Assembly (NCBI GenBank): GCA_012843025.1
Contig: DURT01000019.1
Span: 1-48,966, forward strand
Origin: Tissierellia bacterium
GTDB lineage: Bacteria > Bacillota > Clostridia > Tissierellales > Sedimentibacteraceae
DNA length: 48,966 nt
Direction of reading: 5' to 3'
Positions 7,007 through 16,691 of the stretch are shown here, piece after piece; position 1 is the first letter of the stretch, and each line of letters starts with the position of its first letter. The notes under the pieces were generated by a model. The model was given only the letters and a program-made list of their open reading frames with translations. It was not told where the DNA came from and did not search any database. Position numbers and translations under genes: made by a program.

Positions 7007-9622
7007 TTAGATATGCTTTGCTCTTTCTATTATATCATTTAAAAGCGTCAGAGCCTTTACCGGAGTTATATTTTCTATATCGATATTCTTTATATTTTCA
7101 ACTAATTTCTCATATTCCTTTGCTTTTGGATTTTCAGTAGCTTCAGCTTGGAACATAGATACTTGGAAAGTATCTGTTATACGATTTTTCCTTTTGGCAA
7201 AGGGATTATTAATATCACTTTCACTTAATTGTTTCAAAATTTCCTTTGCCCTTTCAATAACTTCCTCGGGTAGTCCTGCCAAATTGGCTACCTGTATTCC
7301 GTAACTTCTGTCGACACTTCCTTCTACTATTTTTCTTAAGAAAATAATACTATCTTCAGACTCTTTAATTAATATCTTGTAATTTTTAACACTTTTCAAC
7401 TTGCTTTCTAACTCTGAAAGCTCGTGATAGTGAGTTGCAAAAAGGGTTTTTGCCTTGATTTTCTTCGTTATATATTCTACTACACTCCAGGCAATACTTA
7501 AACCGTCATAAGTGCTTGTACCCCTTCCAATTTCATCAAGGATCAAAAGGCTGTTCTCAGTGGCATTACTTAGTATGTTTGAAACTTCACTCATTTCCAC
7601 CATGAAGGTACTTTGTCCCCTGGAAAGGTCATCAGAAGCACCTACTCGGGTAAATATTTTATCCAATATACATATTTCAGCCTTTCTAGCAGGGACAAAA
7701 CTTCCAATATGAGCTAAAAGGGCAATTAAAGCCACCTGCCTCATATAAGTTGACTTACCTGCCATATTGGGTCCTGTTATAATAGACATTCTGTGTTCTT
7801 TTTTATCCATGTAGGTATCATTAGGAACAAACATTTCATCTTTTATGATCTTTTCAATAACAGGATGTCTTCCCTCGGTAATTTTTATATATCCCTTATT
7901 ATTTATTTCAGGTCGCACATAATTGTTTTTCACAGCAGCAACAGCCAAAGAATTAAGAACATCAACTAAGGCAATATTAAAAGCAGTATCCTGAATCCTT
8001 TTAACCTGGTCGTTAATATACTGTCTTACTTCCAAAAACAACTCATATTCCATTTTCATCAGCTGTTCATCAGCATTTAGAATTTTAGCCTCCATTTCTT
8101 TCAGCTCTGGAGTTACATAACTTTCAGCATTGGCTAAGGTTTGTTTGCGTATGTAATGGTCAGGAACTTCTTTTAAATATGATTTTGTTACCTCCAAGTA
8201 GTAGCCAAAAACCTTGTTAAATCCTATTTTTAAATTTTTAATTCCTGTTTTTTCTCTTTCTTTTGCCTGAAGATCTGAAATCCAGTTCTTTCCCTTTGTG
8301 GAAATTTCCCTAATTTCATCTAATTCTTCATTAAAACCCTCCTTAATAATTCCTCCTTCTTTAATGGATATGGGAGGTTCTTCAACTAAGGAGCGGTCAA
8401 TTAAATCATGAATATCTCTTAGTGTATCCAAGTTACTATGTATATCAACAAACATTTTTGCAGAAAGACCTGATATTTCCCTTTTTAAATCCGGCAAAAC
8501 TGAAAGAGATTGTTTAAGTGCAATTAAATCCCTACCATTACAGTTACCATATACTATCCTGCTTAAAAGTCTTTCTATATCATAGACACTTTTCAAATAT
8601 TCCTTTATATTGTTGGATACCATAATATTTTCATATAATTCTTCAACAGCATCCAGTCTCAAGTTAATGCGCTCCATGTTTTTAAGGGGTTCTTCTATCC
8701 ACTTTTTCAACAGTCTCCCACCCATTGCAGTCATGGTGTTGTCCACTACATGGTAAAGAGTACCTGGACCTTTTTTGCCCCTTATAGTTTCAATTAGTTC
8801 CAAGTTTCTTCTAGTGCTGGAATCTAAGTGCAGGTATTCCCCTAACTTGTAGAAATGAAGTTTATTTATATGGTCTAAGGATGTTTTTTGAGTATGATAC
8901 AAATAATCTATAAGTATTCCCAATGCCATAACAGCATTGGAGTTTTCGGACAAGCCGAATGAATCCAATGAAAGGACCTTAAAATGCTTAAGAATGAGAT
9001 CTTTGTATTCCTTGTAACTTAAAATATCTATTAAATTAATAGTCGAATCTATTGCTTCATTTCCGGTAATGGTATTAGCAATAATTTCCGAAGGTGCTAT
9101 TTTATTGACTTCTTCTATTAAGATATCATTGGTGTTATTTTCTGCAAAATCATTTAATGATATATTTTCCGTAACATACAGGTCACCTGTGGAAATATCA
9201 ACATAGGCTAAACCGAAACCTTTATCTATATAGATACTGGATAAATAGTTGTTACTTTTTTCATCCAGCATACCTTGGTCGATTATTGTACCAGGAGTAA
9301 TTATCCTTACTACATCCCTCTTTACAATTCCTTTAGCAGTGGAAGGGTCTTCAAGCTGCTCGCATAGGGCAACCTTGTAACCATTTTCTATTAGTTTTGC
9401 AATATATCCTTCTACCGAATGATAAGGAACCCCGCACATGGGAGCCCTTTCTTCCTGGCCGCAATCCCGTCCTGTAAGGGCAATTTCCAATACTCGGGAG
9501 GCAATAATTGCATCGTCGAAAAACATTTCATAAAAGTCTCCCAGTCTGTATAAAAGGATACAATCCTTGTACTGTTCCTTTATTCCTAAATATTGCTCCA
9601 TCATAGGAGTATATTTTGCCAT
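7007..9622 (-). CDS. mutS: MutS, DNA mismatch recognition ATPase
   Basis: An 871-residue mismatch sensor that works with MutL. The N-terminal mismatch-binding domain has the Phe-X-Glu motif (F30-Y31-E32 in GDFYEMFFDDA), which stacks on the mispaired base. Core and clamp domains follow, then the ABC-type ATPase with Walker A GPNMAGKST (617-625), Walker B LLILDEIGRGTSTYDG (about 695-710) and the ATHYHEL switch. Length is normal. The start MAKYTPMMEQYLGIK is typical and follows GAGGGGGG. It is second in the operon after miaB, with a terminator-like hairpin in the gap. Confidence 0.98.
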   Translation of the reverse strand: MAKYTPMMEQYLGIKEQYKDCILLYRLGDFYEMFFDDAIIASRVLEIALTGRDCGQEERAPMCGVPYHSVEGYIAKLIENGYKVALCEQLEDPSTAKGIVKRDVVRIITPGTIIDQGMLDEKSNNYLSSIYIDKGFGLAYVDISTGDLYVTENISLNDFAENNTNDILIEEVNKIAPSEIIANTITGNEAIDSTINLIDILSYKEYKDLILKHFKVLSLDSFGLSENSNAVMALGILIDYLYHTQKTSLDHINKLHFYKLGEYLHLDSSTRRNLELIETIRGKKGPGTLYHVVDNTMTAMGGRLLKKWIEEPLKNMERINLRLDAVEELYENIMVSNNIKEYLKSVYDIERLLSRIVYGNCNGRDLIALKQSLSVLPDLKREISGLSAKMFVDIHSNLDTLRDIHDLIDRSLVEEPPISIKEGGIIKEGFNEELDEIREISTKGKNWISDLQAKEREKTGIKNLKIGFNKVFGYYLEVTKSYLKEVPDHYIRKQTLANAESYVTPELKEMEAKILNADEQLMKMEYELFLEVRQYINDQVKRIQDTAFNIALVDVLNSLAVAAVKNNYVRPEINNKGYIKITEGRHPVIEKIIKDEMFVPNDTYMDKKEHRMSIITGPNMAGKSTYMRQVALIALLAHIGSFVPARKAEICILDKIFTRVGASDDLSRGQSTFMVEMSEVSNILSNATENSLLILDEIGRGTSTYDGLSIAWSVVEYITKKIKAKTLFATHYHELSELESKLKSVKNYKILIKESEDSIIFLRKIVEGSVDRSYGIQVANLAGLPEEVIERAKEILKQLSESDINNPFAKRKNRITDTFQVSMFQAEATENPKAKEYEKLVENIKNIDIENITPVKALTLLNDIIERAKHI

Positions 9623-9643
9623 TCTAACCCCCCTCTATTCGAG

Positions 9644-9675
9644 AAAAATAGCTTAGACATAGAAAGCTAAGCTAT
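9644..9675 (-). terminator. Terminator-like hairpin between miaB and mutS
   Basis: On the minus strand a perfect 9-bp stem, ATAGCTTAG with CTAAGCTAT, and a 10-nt loop, followed by TTTTTCTC. The stem is AT-rich and the left arm overlaps the miaB stop codon. It may reduce read-through into mutS and mutL rather than end transcription completely. Confidence 0.5.
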
Positions 9676-11085
9676 TACAATACTACCTTTCATGTGGAAA
9701 GTTTTAACATCGGTTATTTTAACATTAACTATTTCACCTACTAGGTCCTTACTTCCTTTAAAGTGAACTAATTTAAAATGTTCCGTCCTGCCTGTTAATT
9801 CGTCCCCTTCCGCTGTTTCTACCAATACAGGAAATACCTTCCCGATGCATTTTTGATTTTTTTCTAAAATTATAGGGTATAAAACTTCCAATAGCCTGTT
9901 AAACCGGTCATGTTTCACCTCATCAGGCACTTGATCATCCATCTTTGCAGCTACAGTTCCTTCTCTGATAGAATATAGAAAAGTAAATGCTGAATCATAT
10001 TCTACCTTTTTTACTACATCTAAGGTTTCTAAGAAATCTTCCTCAGTTTCTCCTGGGAATCCCACAATTATGTCCGTAGTTATAGCTATGTCCGGAACTG
10101 CCTTTTTCAATTTTTCCACTAAGGTTAAATAGTGTTCCTTAGTATATTTTCGGTTCATTCTTCTAAGAACATCATTACTTCCTGACTGGACAGGTAAATG
10201 TAGGTGTTTGCATACTTTGTCACATTCCTGTATTGCCTTTATAAGATCATCTGTTAAATCCTTTGGATGGGAAGTCATAAAACGTATTCGTTCAATACCT
10301 TCTATTTTGTTTATTTCATAAAGAAGCTGTGCAAATGTAAATTCAACGTTTAAATTTTTACCATAGGAATTAACATTCTGTCCAAGCAGGGTTACTTCCT
10401 TGCATCCGTCCTCTGCCAGTATTTTAATTTCCTGAATAATATCTTCCGGTTCTCTGGACTTTTCCCTGCCCCTTACATAGGGAACTACACAGTAGGTACA
10501 GAAATTATCACAGCCGTAAGTTATATTAACTAGGGCTTTATATTTAAATTTACGCAACTTCGGCATATCTTCATAAATTAAATCCGTATTGTCTACAATG
10601 TCTACACTCTTTTCTTTTTTGATTTCAACATTGTAAATTAGTACAGGCAATTCATGTATGGTATTTGTTCCAAAAATTATATCCACAAAAGAGAATTTTT
10701 CCAGAACTTTATCTCTAATTTCCTGTTTCTGCATCATGCAGCCACAAACTGCCACTATCATATCTGGCTTATTCTTTTTAAGCCCCTTCACTTCTCCTAA
10801 TTTGCCGAATACTCGTAGTTCTGCATTTTCTCTTATTAAACATGTATTGAAAATTACAAGGTCTGCATTTTTTTCATCATCTGTTTCCACATATCCTATG
10901 GAAGTAAGCATACCTGATATTTTTTCTGAGTCATGCTCATTCATTTGACAGCCATAAGTCAGTATGTGGTATGTCTTTCTTCTGCCGTTATTTATAAGAA
11001 ATTGTTCGTTTCTGTTTTTTAATTCTATAATCTTTTCACTGTCCAATTTTGCATCTGCTACTAGGTGGTTTTTTATTCTGCTCAT
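9667..11085 (-). CDS. miaB: MiaB, tRNA-2-methylthio-N6-dimethylallyladenosine synthase
   Basis: A 472-residue radical-SAM methylthiotransferase that converts i6A37 to ms2i6A37 in tRNA. The N-terminal UPF0004 domain supplies three cysteines for an auxiliary cluster (YGCQMN, FNTCLIRENA, VCGCMM). The radical-SAM cluster motif is GCDNFCTYC. A TRAM domain closes the protein (about 405-470, QKCIGKVFPVLVE). The longest frame begins at 11118, but that codon coincides with the predicted transcription start and has no ribosome-binding site; the ATG at 11085 follows TTGGAGGAAC. First gene of the miaB-mutS-mutL-miaA-hfq operon. Confidence 0.95.
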   Translation of the reverse strand: MSRIKNHLVADAKLDSEKIIELKNRNEQFLINNGRRKTYHILTYGCQMNEHDSEKISGMLTSIGYVETDDEKNADLVIFNTCLIRENAELRVFGKLGEVKGLKKNKPDMIVAVCGCMMQKQEIRDKVLEKFSFVDIIFGTNTIHELPVLIYNVEIKKEKSVDIVDNTDLIYEDMPKLRKFKYKALVNITYGCDNFCTYCVVPYVRGREKSREPEDIIQEIKILAEDGCKEVTLLGQNVNSYGKNLNVEFTFAQLLYEINKIEGIERIRFMTSHPKDLTDDLIKAIQECDKVCKHLHLPVQSGSNDVLRRMNRKYTKEHYLTLVEKLKKAVPDIAITTDIIVGFPGETEEDFLETLDVVKKVEYDSAFTFLYSIREGTVAAKMDDQVPDEVKHDRFNRLLEVLYPIILEKNQKCIGKVFPVLVETAEGDELTGRTEHFKLVHFKGSKDLVGEIVNVKITDVKTFHMKGSIVIA

Positions 11086-11123
11086 GTTCCTCCAACTTTC
11101 TAATTTACATATTAACATCGAAC

Positions 11124-11152
11124 ATTATATCATTTTACCCACTCTTATTCAA
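11124..11152 (-). promoter_or_regulatory. Promoter of the miaB-mutSL-miaA-hfq operon
   Basis: On the minus strand TTGAAT (11147-11152), 17 bp, TATAAT (11124-11129). The start point near 11117 leaves a 30-nt leader before the chosen miaB ATG. Confidence 0.7.
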
Positions 11153-11287
11153 CAAAAAATTCCCTCACATGGATAAGGCTCATATTCTTTTACTTATAAA
11201 AAAATTTGTTCAAATAAAATATTTTTCATGGTATTATATATGAGCATGTCATGCCCTTGACTGACAATGCTTATATCGGAGGTTTAA

Positions 11288-12655
11288 ATGCAAAACAGCT
11301 TAAAAGATAAAAAATTTCTAAAAGCAATGATATCCATAGCCATACCTATTACCTTGCAGAATTTGGTGGCTTCTTCAGTTAATATGTTGGATACGTTAAT
11401 GATCACAAGTCTTGGTAAGGAAAGCCTTGCTGCTGTGGGACTTGCTAATCAACTTTTCTTTTTTTATGCAGTTATAATATTTGGTGTGTGTACTGGATCT
11501 TCAATATTTGTGGCACAATTTTGGGGAAAAAGGGATACAAAAAATATAGCAAGAGTCTTAGGAATTTCCCTAATTATTGTTTTTCTATTAGGTACCTTGT
11601 TTACTTTGGCAGCATTAGTAGTACCGGAATCTATTATGAAAATATTCAGCGAAGATGAAGAAGTTATAAGGCTAGGAATTGATTATTTAAGAATAATTTC
11701 CTTAAGTTATATTATTACAGGGATAAGCTTCACCTATGCCGTTTCCTTAAGAAGTATAGGTCAGGCTAATATTCCCATGGTAGTAAGTTTTATTTCTTTT
11801 GGAACCAATGCACTTTTTAACTATCTTTTAATTTTTGGTAAATTTGGTTTTCCTCGCTTAGAAATCAAAGGTGCCGCCTACGGCACATTAATTGCTAGGC
11901 TTGTGGAAATTTGCTTGATACTTTACTTCGTATATTCCAAAAAAAGAAACAATCCCCTTGCTCATAATCTAAGTAGCATGGCAGCCTTGACCAAAGATTT
12001 CGTCATGAAGTATTTTAAAACAGCTTCTCCTGTTATTTTAAACGAAACTTTTTGGTCTTTAGGTACTGTACTTTATTCCATTGCTTATGCAAAAATTGGT
12101 ACGGAAGCAGCTGCTGCTGTCCAGATTCTAAATGTTGTCCAAAATATATTCATGGTTATGTCCAGAGGTTTGGCCAATGCATGTACTGTTATGGTAGGTA
12201 ATAAAATAGGAGCCGAGGAAGAAGGGGATGCTGTAAAATATGCCAACAGTTTTATGGTAATTTCTGCAACCCTAGGTTTAATAATGGGTCTGGTATTATT
12301 TGTTACTACAGACGGAATATTGATGTTTTTCAGAAATCTTACGCCAGATCTATATGAAACTTCAAAAAAACTACTCATAGTTTTAGCTATGTTCTTCTTA
12401 ATTAAATCCTTTAATGGAACATTAATAGTGGGAGTTTTAAGAGGCGGTGGTGATACTAAGTTTTCCATGTTGCTTGAAATGGGATCTGTATGGCTGGTAG
12501 GGGTTCCCATGGCTTTTATAGGTGCCTTGGTGCTAAAGTTTCCAGTATACTATGTTTTCCTACTGGTTAATTTAGAAGAAATTGTAAAAGCCATCATTGG
12601 AATATTAAGAGTACAGTCTAAAAAATGGGTGACAAATGTAATTAAGGACATATAA
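11288..12655 (+). CDS. MATE family efflux transporter
   Basis: A 455-residue multidrug/toxin extrusion-type transporter with about 12 membrane segments arranged as two six-helix halves. The N-terminal half starts IPITLQNLVASSVNMLDTLMI and has the family region GLANQLFFFYAVIIFG. The second half starts near residue 245 (SPVILNETFWSLGTVLYSIAY), followed by MSRGLANACTVMVGNKIGA. Such proteins export cationic compounds using H+ or Na+ gradients; the substrate here is unknown. The ATG follows GGAGG (11278-11282). It is the first plus-strand gene after a divergent gap with miaB. No nearby regulator suggests a specific drug. Confidence 0.9.
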   Translation: MQNSLKDKKFLKAMISIAIPITLQNLVASSVNMLDTLMITSLGKESLAAVGLANQLFFFYAVIIFGVCTGSSIFVAQFWGKRDTKNIARVLGISLIIVFLLGTLFTLAALVVPESIMKIFSEDEEVIRLGIDYLRIISLSYIITGISFTYAVSLRSIGQANIPMVVSFISFGTNALFNYLLIFGKFGFPRLEIKGAAYGTLIARLVEICLILYFVYSKKRNNPLAHNLSSMAALTKDFVMKYFKTASPVILNETFWSLGTVLYSIAYAKIGTEAAAAVQILNVVQNIFMVMSRGLANACTVMVGNKIGAEEEGDAVKYANSFMVISATLGLIMGLVLFVTTDGILMFFRNLTPDLYETSKKLLIVLAMFFLIKSFNGTLIVGVLRGGGDTKFSMLLEMGSVWLVGVPMAFIGALVLKFPVYYVFLLVNLEEIVKAIIGILRVQSKKWVTNVIKDI

Positions 12656-12731
12656 TATTGAAAATTTTTCTTTAAATTTTTGATTACATGTTGTAAAATA
12701 GTTGAGTTGAATAAAGTTAGAAAGGAAAGCT

Positions 12732-14327
12732 ATGAATAATATAGATATAATTAACAAAAGAAGAATATTTGGTATAATTTCTCACCCAGATGCTGGCAAG
12801 ACTACTTTAACGGAAAAGTTACTCCTACACGGAGGAGCTATCCGGGAAGCAGGTACCGTAAGGGCAAGGAAAAATTCTAAGTATGCAAAATCCGACTGGA
12901 TGGAAATTGAAAAACAAAGAGGCATTTCTGTAACATCTTCCGTAATGCAGTTTGAATATGATGATAAAGTAATTTCCATTATGGATACCCCGGGACACAA
13001 TGATTTCGGTGAAGATACATACCGTATATTAACTTCCGTGGACAGTGCTGTAATGGTAATTGACGCTGCTAAGGGTATCGAAGTTCAAACAAAGAAACTG
13101 TTTCAGGTCTGCAGTATGAGGGGTATTCCCATATTTACCTTTATTAATAAGTTGGACAGAGAAGCAAGAGATCCTCTATACTTAATGCAGGAATTAGAGG
13201 ATGTTTTAGGACTTCCTTCTGTAGCCGTAACATGGCCTATAGGATGTGGTAAGGAATTTGAAGGAATTTACGACAGACTGAATAACATTATTCATTTATA
13301 TAGGAAAAATGAAAAAATCCATCTTCATGATGAAGGTGTAAATTCTGATAAACTTAACGGAATAATAAGTCCTGCCAATTTAGAAAAATTAAGATCGGCT
13401 ATAGAACTCCTTGATGGAGCCGGCAACGAATTTAACTTGAATTTAATCAGACAAGGTAAACTTTCACCTGTTTTCTTCGGCTCTGCACTGGCAGACTTTG
13501 GTGTAATTCAGTTTTTAAAGCACTTTCTTCTAATGTCCCCTCCACCTTCAGCCCGTAAAACTACAAGTGGAATTGTAGAGCCTACGGATGAAGTTTTTAC
13601 AGGCTTTATTTTTAAAATTCAGGCTAACATGGACCCTAACCACAGAGACAGGTTGGCTTTCTTAAGAGTATGTTCAGGTACATTCCTAAGAGGAATGAAT
13701 GTTACACTGACAAGAACGGGAAAGAAAATGAAACTAAGTCAGTCAACTCACCTAATGGCAAACGAGCGCGAAACAGTGGATACAGCATATGCTGGAGATG
13801 TTATAGGTATTTATGATTCAGGGAATTTTCAAATTGGAGATACTCTTACAAATGGAAAAGAAAGAATTTTCTTTGAGCCTCTTCCAACATTTCCACCTGA
13901 ACTCTTCTGCAGGGTAAGCCCTAAGAACTCCCTTAAGGGTAAGAATTTTCAAAAAGGTGTGGAACAACTTGCTCAGGAAGGTGCTATACAGGTTTATAGA
14001 AATGAGTACAATGAAGTTATTTTAGGTGCCGTTGGAGTATTGCAGTTTGAAGTTTTCCAATACAGGATTATGCATGAATACAATGTGGAAATACGAATGG
14101 AAAATCTTGATTTTTCCGTGGCAAGGTGGGTTAAGACAGATAATGCAGAAAGTTTGAAAAGATATCAAAATTCCAGGTGTATGCTGGTATTTGACCACTA
14201 CGAAAGACCAGTACTCTTGTTCACCAATCAATATGCCCTTAAAACTTTCCAGGACAGATATGAAGATATTGAGCTAATTGAAGCCTTAGATGTGGTAGAT
14301 GTATTACAAGAACCCTATTTTTCTTAG
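12732..14327 (+). CDS. prfC: Peptide chain release factor 3 (RF3)
   Basis: A 531-residue GTPase that recycles RF1/RF2 from the ribosome after termination. G1 is SHPDAGKTT (17-25), G3 is DTPGHNDFGEDTYR (about 81-94), and G4 is NKLDREARDP. The C-terminal domain has the RF3 pattern QFEVFQYRIMHEYNVE, which separates it from EF-G. Length equals the family norm (E. coli 529). The ATG follows AAAGGAAAG. It lies 76 nt after the MATE gene, with no strong promoter seen in the gap, and is closed by a good hairpin. Confidence 0.97.
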   Translation: MNNIDIINKRRIFGIISHPDAGKTTLTEKLLLHGGAIREAGTVRARKNSKYAKSDWMEIEKQRGISVTSSVMQFEYDDKVISIMDTPGHNDFGEDTYRILTSVDSAVMVIDAAKGIEVQTKKLFQVCSMRGIPIFTFINKLDREARDPLYLMQELEDVLGLPSVAVTWPIGCGKEFEGIYDRLNNIIHLYRKNEKIHLHDEGVNSDKLNGIISPANLEKLRSAIELLDGAGNEFNLNLIRQGKLSPVFFGSALADFGVIQFLKHFLLMSPPPSARKTTSGIVEPTDEVFTGFIFKIQANMDPNHRDRLAFLRVCSGTFLRGMNVTLTRTGKKMKLSQSTHLMANERETVDTAYAGDVIGIYDSGNFQIGDTLTNGKERIFFEPLPTFPPELFCRVSPKNSLKGKNFQKGVEQLAQEGAIQVYRNEYNEVILGAVGVLQFEVFQYRIMHEYNVEIRMENLDFSVARWVKTDNAESLKRYQNSRCMLVFDHYERPVLLFTNQYALKTFQDRYEDIELIEALDVVDVLQEPYFS

Positions 14328-14332
14328 CTATG

Positions 14333-14355
14333 AAGCTCCGGTACTGCCGGAGCTT
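14333..14355. terminator. Terminator after prfC
   Basis: Perfect 9-bp GC-containing stem (AAGCTCCGG with CCGGAGCTT) and a 5-nt loop, directly after prfC and before the convergent mscS-like gene. The T-run is short (TTTAAT). Confidence 0.65.
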
Positions 14356-14369
14356 TAATATGACCTTTA

Positions 14370-15602
14370 TTACTTTACCCCTGGTAATTGTTTAATATCA
14401 TTACCGGAAGGTCGCTGGAATATTTTCAGTTCAAAAAATTCTGTTACAGCCAAAATATGATCGAAAATATCTGCCTGTATTCCTTCGTAGTTAGCCCATA
14501 CAGTATCTGCAATAAAGACGTATATTTCTAGGGGAATTCCATTTTCATTAGGTGCTAACTGTCTTACCATGGGGTCTCTTCCCTTATGGATATTAATTCT
14601 TTTTTTCAAATAATTTAGAATGTATATTCTGAAAATTCCTAAGTTAGTTAATTGTCTGCCGTTTATGGGCACCTCAGTATTAATATTGTTTTCTTTGTTG
14701 AATTTTTCTATTTCTTTGGATTTTTCCTCCACATAATTTGCTATTAATTCAATTTTCTTGAATTTTTCAATCATTTCTTCAGTACAAATTTTTACACTGT
14801 TTATATCTATTAAGATTGATCTTTTTACTCTTCTACCACCGTAATCCTGCATTCCTCTCCAATTTTTGAAGGAATCAGTTATAAAAGCAGTTGTAGGAAT
14901 TGTGGATATACTCTTGTCCCAGTTTTGAATTTTAACTGAATATAGGGTAATGTCTATTACATCCCCATCTGCACCATATTTAGGAATTTCCACCCAGTCC
15001 CCTATTCGCAGCATATCGTTCCAGGTAAGCTGTATACCTGAAATAAAGCCGATTATAGTATCTTTAAATATAAGGGATACTACAGCAGTAACAGCTCCAA
15101 TACCACTTAATAGATATACCGGATTTTTGTCTATTAGAATTGAAATTATTGTTATTCCAATTATTGCATAAATTGCAATTTCAATTATTTGAAGAAGGCC
15201 TTTTATGGGTCTTTCCTTTGATACGGGGTGTTGCCTGTAAATATTGTCTAGGGAATCTAGTAAGGATTTAACAAGCCTTGATATTACAATCAATATATAC
15301 ATTATAGCTATTTTTTGAACAATTCCCTGAAAATCATAATAAAAAGGTGCAAATACATAAATTATAATGCCTGGAATAATAAGGGGTGCCCTGTGGAATA
15401 CTTTGTTTTCCAACATAATGTCATCCCACTTGAAATTATTGTTTTTAATAACCTTCGTAATAATACTCAATAATATTTTTCTTGTTATTAAGTTTGCTAG
15501 GGAGCAAATAAACAATACTATCAAGGTAAGAATTATGTAATACAATATTCTGGTACCAAATCCACCATTTAAATTTTCTAATACAAGATTGTATAAATAC
15601 AT
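14370..15602 (-). CDS. MscS-family mechanosensitive ion channel (YbdG-like)
   Basis: A 410-residue small-conductance mechanosensitive channel. Four to five membrane helices occupy about residues 15-190. The pore-lining helix and following beta domain carry the MscS core GIGAVTAVVSLIFKDTIIG, then SGIQLTWNDMLRIGDWVEIP, and TIPTTAFITDSFKNWRGM. The long C-terminal region after the core and the RGMQDYGGRRVKRSI pattern resemble E. coli YbdG more than MscS itself. The expected role is relief of turgor on osmotic downshift. The ATG follows AGGAGAG. Monocistronic, with its own promoter (15648-15676). Confidence 0.88.
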   Translation of the reverse strand: MYLYNLVLENLNGGFGTRILYYIILTLIVLFICSLANLITRKILLSIITKVIKNNNFKWDDIMLENKVFHRAPLIIPGIIIYVFAPFYYDFQGIVQKIAIMYILIVISRLVKSLLDSLDNIYRQHPVSKERPIKGLLQIIEIAIYAIIGITIISILIDKNPVYLLSGIGAVTAVVSLIFKDTIIGFISGIQLTWNDMLRIGDWVEIPKYGADGDVIDITLYSVKIQNWDKSISTIPTTAFITDSFKNWRGMQDYGGRRVKRSILIDINSVKICTEEMIEKFKKIELIANYVEEKSKEIEKFNKENNINTEVPINGRQLTNLGIFRIYILNYLKKRINIHKGRDPMVRQLAPNENGIPLEIYVFIADTVWANYEGIQADIFDHILAVTEFFELKIFQRPSGNDIKQLPGVK

Positions 15603-15647
15603 ATTACTCTCCTATTCTTCTTCAATGGTTTTTCAGTATCTTATATT

Positions 15648-15676
15648 ATTATAGTTCAAATAATAGAGAAATTCAA
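15648..15676 (-). promoter_or_regulatory. Promoter of the mscS-like gene
   Basis: On the minus strand TTGAAT (15671-15676), 17 bp, TATAAT (15648-15653), placed between the upstream terminator and the gene. Confidence 0.65.
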
Positions 15677-15686
15677 ACTAAATGGT

Positions 15687-15716
15687 AAAAAAATACCCCC
15701 TGTCTTACAGAGGGTA
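15687..15716 (-). terminator. Rho-independent terminator of the activase operon
   Basis: On the minus strand a 10-bp stem (TACCCTCTGT with ACAGGGGGTA, one G-T pair) and 3-nt loop followed by seven T. It sits 4 nt after the activase stop codon. Confidence 0.9.
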
Positions 15717-15719
15717 CTG

Positions 15720-16691
15720 CTAGGCTAATTTTGTATTTTCTCTTAATCTGTTGCTCCACTTGGTACACCTGTCGCCAAAGTATCCCATAACATTGTTATT
15801 TTCATAGATTTTTACCACTTCACACTTGTTGGCACATCCCTCGCATTCAAAACTCCTTGTAACTATGTTACTTTCTGCAAGGGTTAAGCCTCTGAAATTT
15901 GTTATTCCTGTTTTTTTCACCTTTTCCTTTGCAATGATTGCAGCACCAATTGCTCCCATCATACTGTGGTTTTCAGGAACAAATACTTCAAATCCTAATT
16001 GGTTTTCAAAAGCCATTTTCATTCCCTTGTTGGCTGCAACTCCACCTTGAAACAAAACCTTGGGGAGTATTGTCTTCCCCTTTCCTACGTTGTTTAAATA
16101 ATTTCTCACCAAGGCATCACATAGCCCCCTTATTATCTCGCTGTGGTTATATCCCATCTGTTGCTTATGTATCATGTCCGATTCTGCAAATACGGCACAC
16201 CTTCCGGATATTCTAACAGAATTTGTAGCCTTCAATGCATAATCACCGAATTCTTCAATAGGTATGTCAAGCCTTTCAGCCTGCCTATCCAAAAATGAGC
16301 CAGTGCCTGCTGCGCATACAGTGTTCATGGCAAAATCAACCACGATACCGTTGTTTATAATAATTATCTTTGAATCCTGACCTCCTATTTCAATGATGGT
16401 TCTTACATCCTTTTCTATTTCAAGGGCAGCTGTGGCATGGGCAGTTATTTCATTTTTAGCAGCATCGGCCCCTATAATGGTAGCAGCTATCAATCTTCCG
16501 CTTCCGGTAGTACCTGCCGCAGCTATTTCGCTATCTTTATAATTTTTTCTTAACATCTTAAAGCCTTCCTGGACAGCCTTTATAGGATTACCCTTAGTTC
16601 TTAAATATATTTTTTCAACTAAATTTGAATTTTCATTAATAAGCACCAAATCAGTACTTACTGAACCTACATCAACTCCCAAATAATACAT
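15720..16691 (-). CDS. 2-hydroxyacyl-CoA dehydratase activator-type ATPase
   Basis: A 323-residue BadF/BadG/BcrA/BcrD (HgdC-like) ATPase. In known systems the homodimer carries one bridging [4Fe-4S] cluster and uses ATP to inject an electron into a dehydratase. The ASKHA fold shows phosphate-binding loops GVDVGSVSTDLVL (5-17) and EIGGQDSKII (101-110). Cluster cysteines C126 (NTVCAAGTGSF) and C165 (SGRCAVFAES) match those of HgdC. A cysteine-rich tail (CEGCANKC, then RCTKW) extends beyond short activators. The ATG overlaps the preceding gene by 20 nt, implying coupled translation. It is the last gene of a three-gene unit. The substrate is unknown. Confidence 0.88.
   Translation of the reverse strand: MYYLGVDVGSVSTDLVLINENSNLVEKIYLRTKGNPIKAVQEGFKMLRKNYKDSEIAAAGTTGSGRLIAATIIGADAAKNEITAHATAALEIEKDVRTIIEIGGQDSKIIIINNGIVVDFAMNTVCAAGTGSFLDRQAERLDIPIEEFGDYALKATNSVRISGRCAVFAESDMIHKQQMGYNHSEIIRGLCDALVRNYLNNVGKGKTILPKVLFQGGVAANKGMKMAFENQLGFEVFVPENHSMMGAIGAAIIAKEKVKKTGITNFRGLTLAESNIVTRSFECEGCANKCEVVKIYENNNVMGYFGDRCTKWSNRLRENTKLA

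Noticed and set aside
12085..12510. 141-codon minus-strand frame inside the MATE gene
   Set aside because: Pure antisense shadow of transmembrane codons, low-information sequence.
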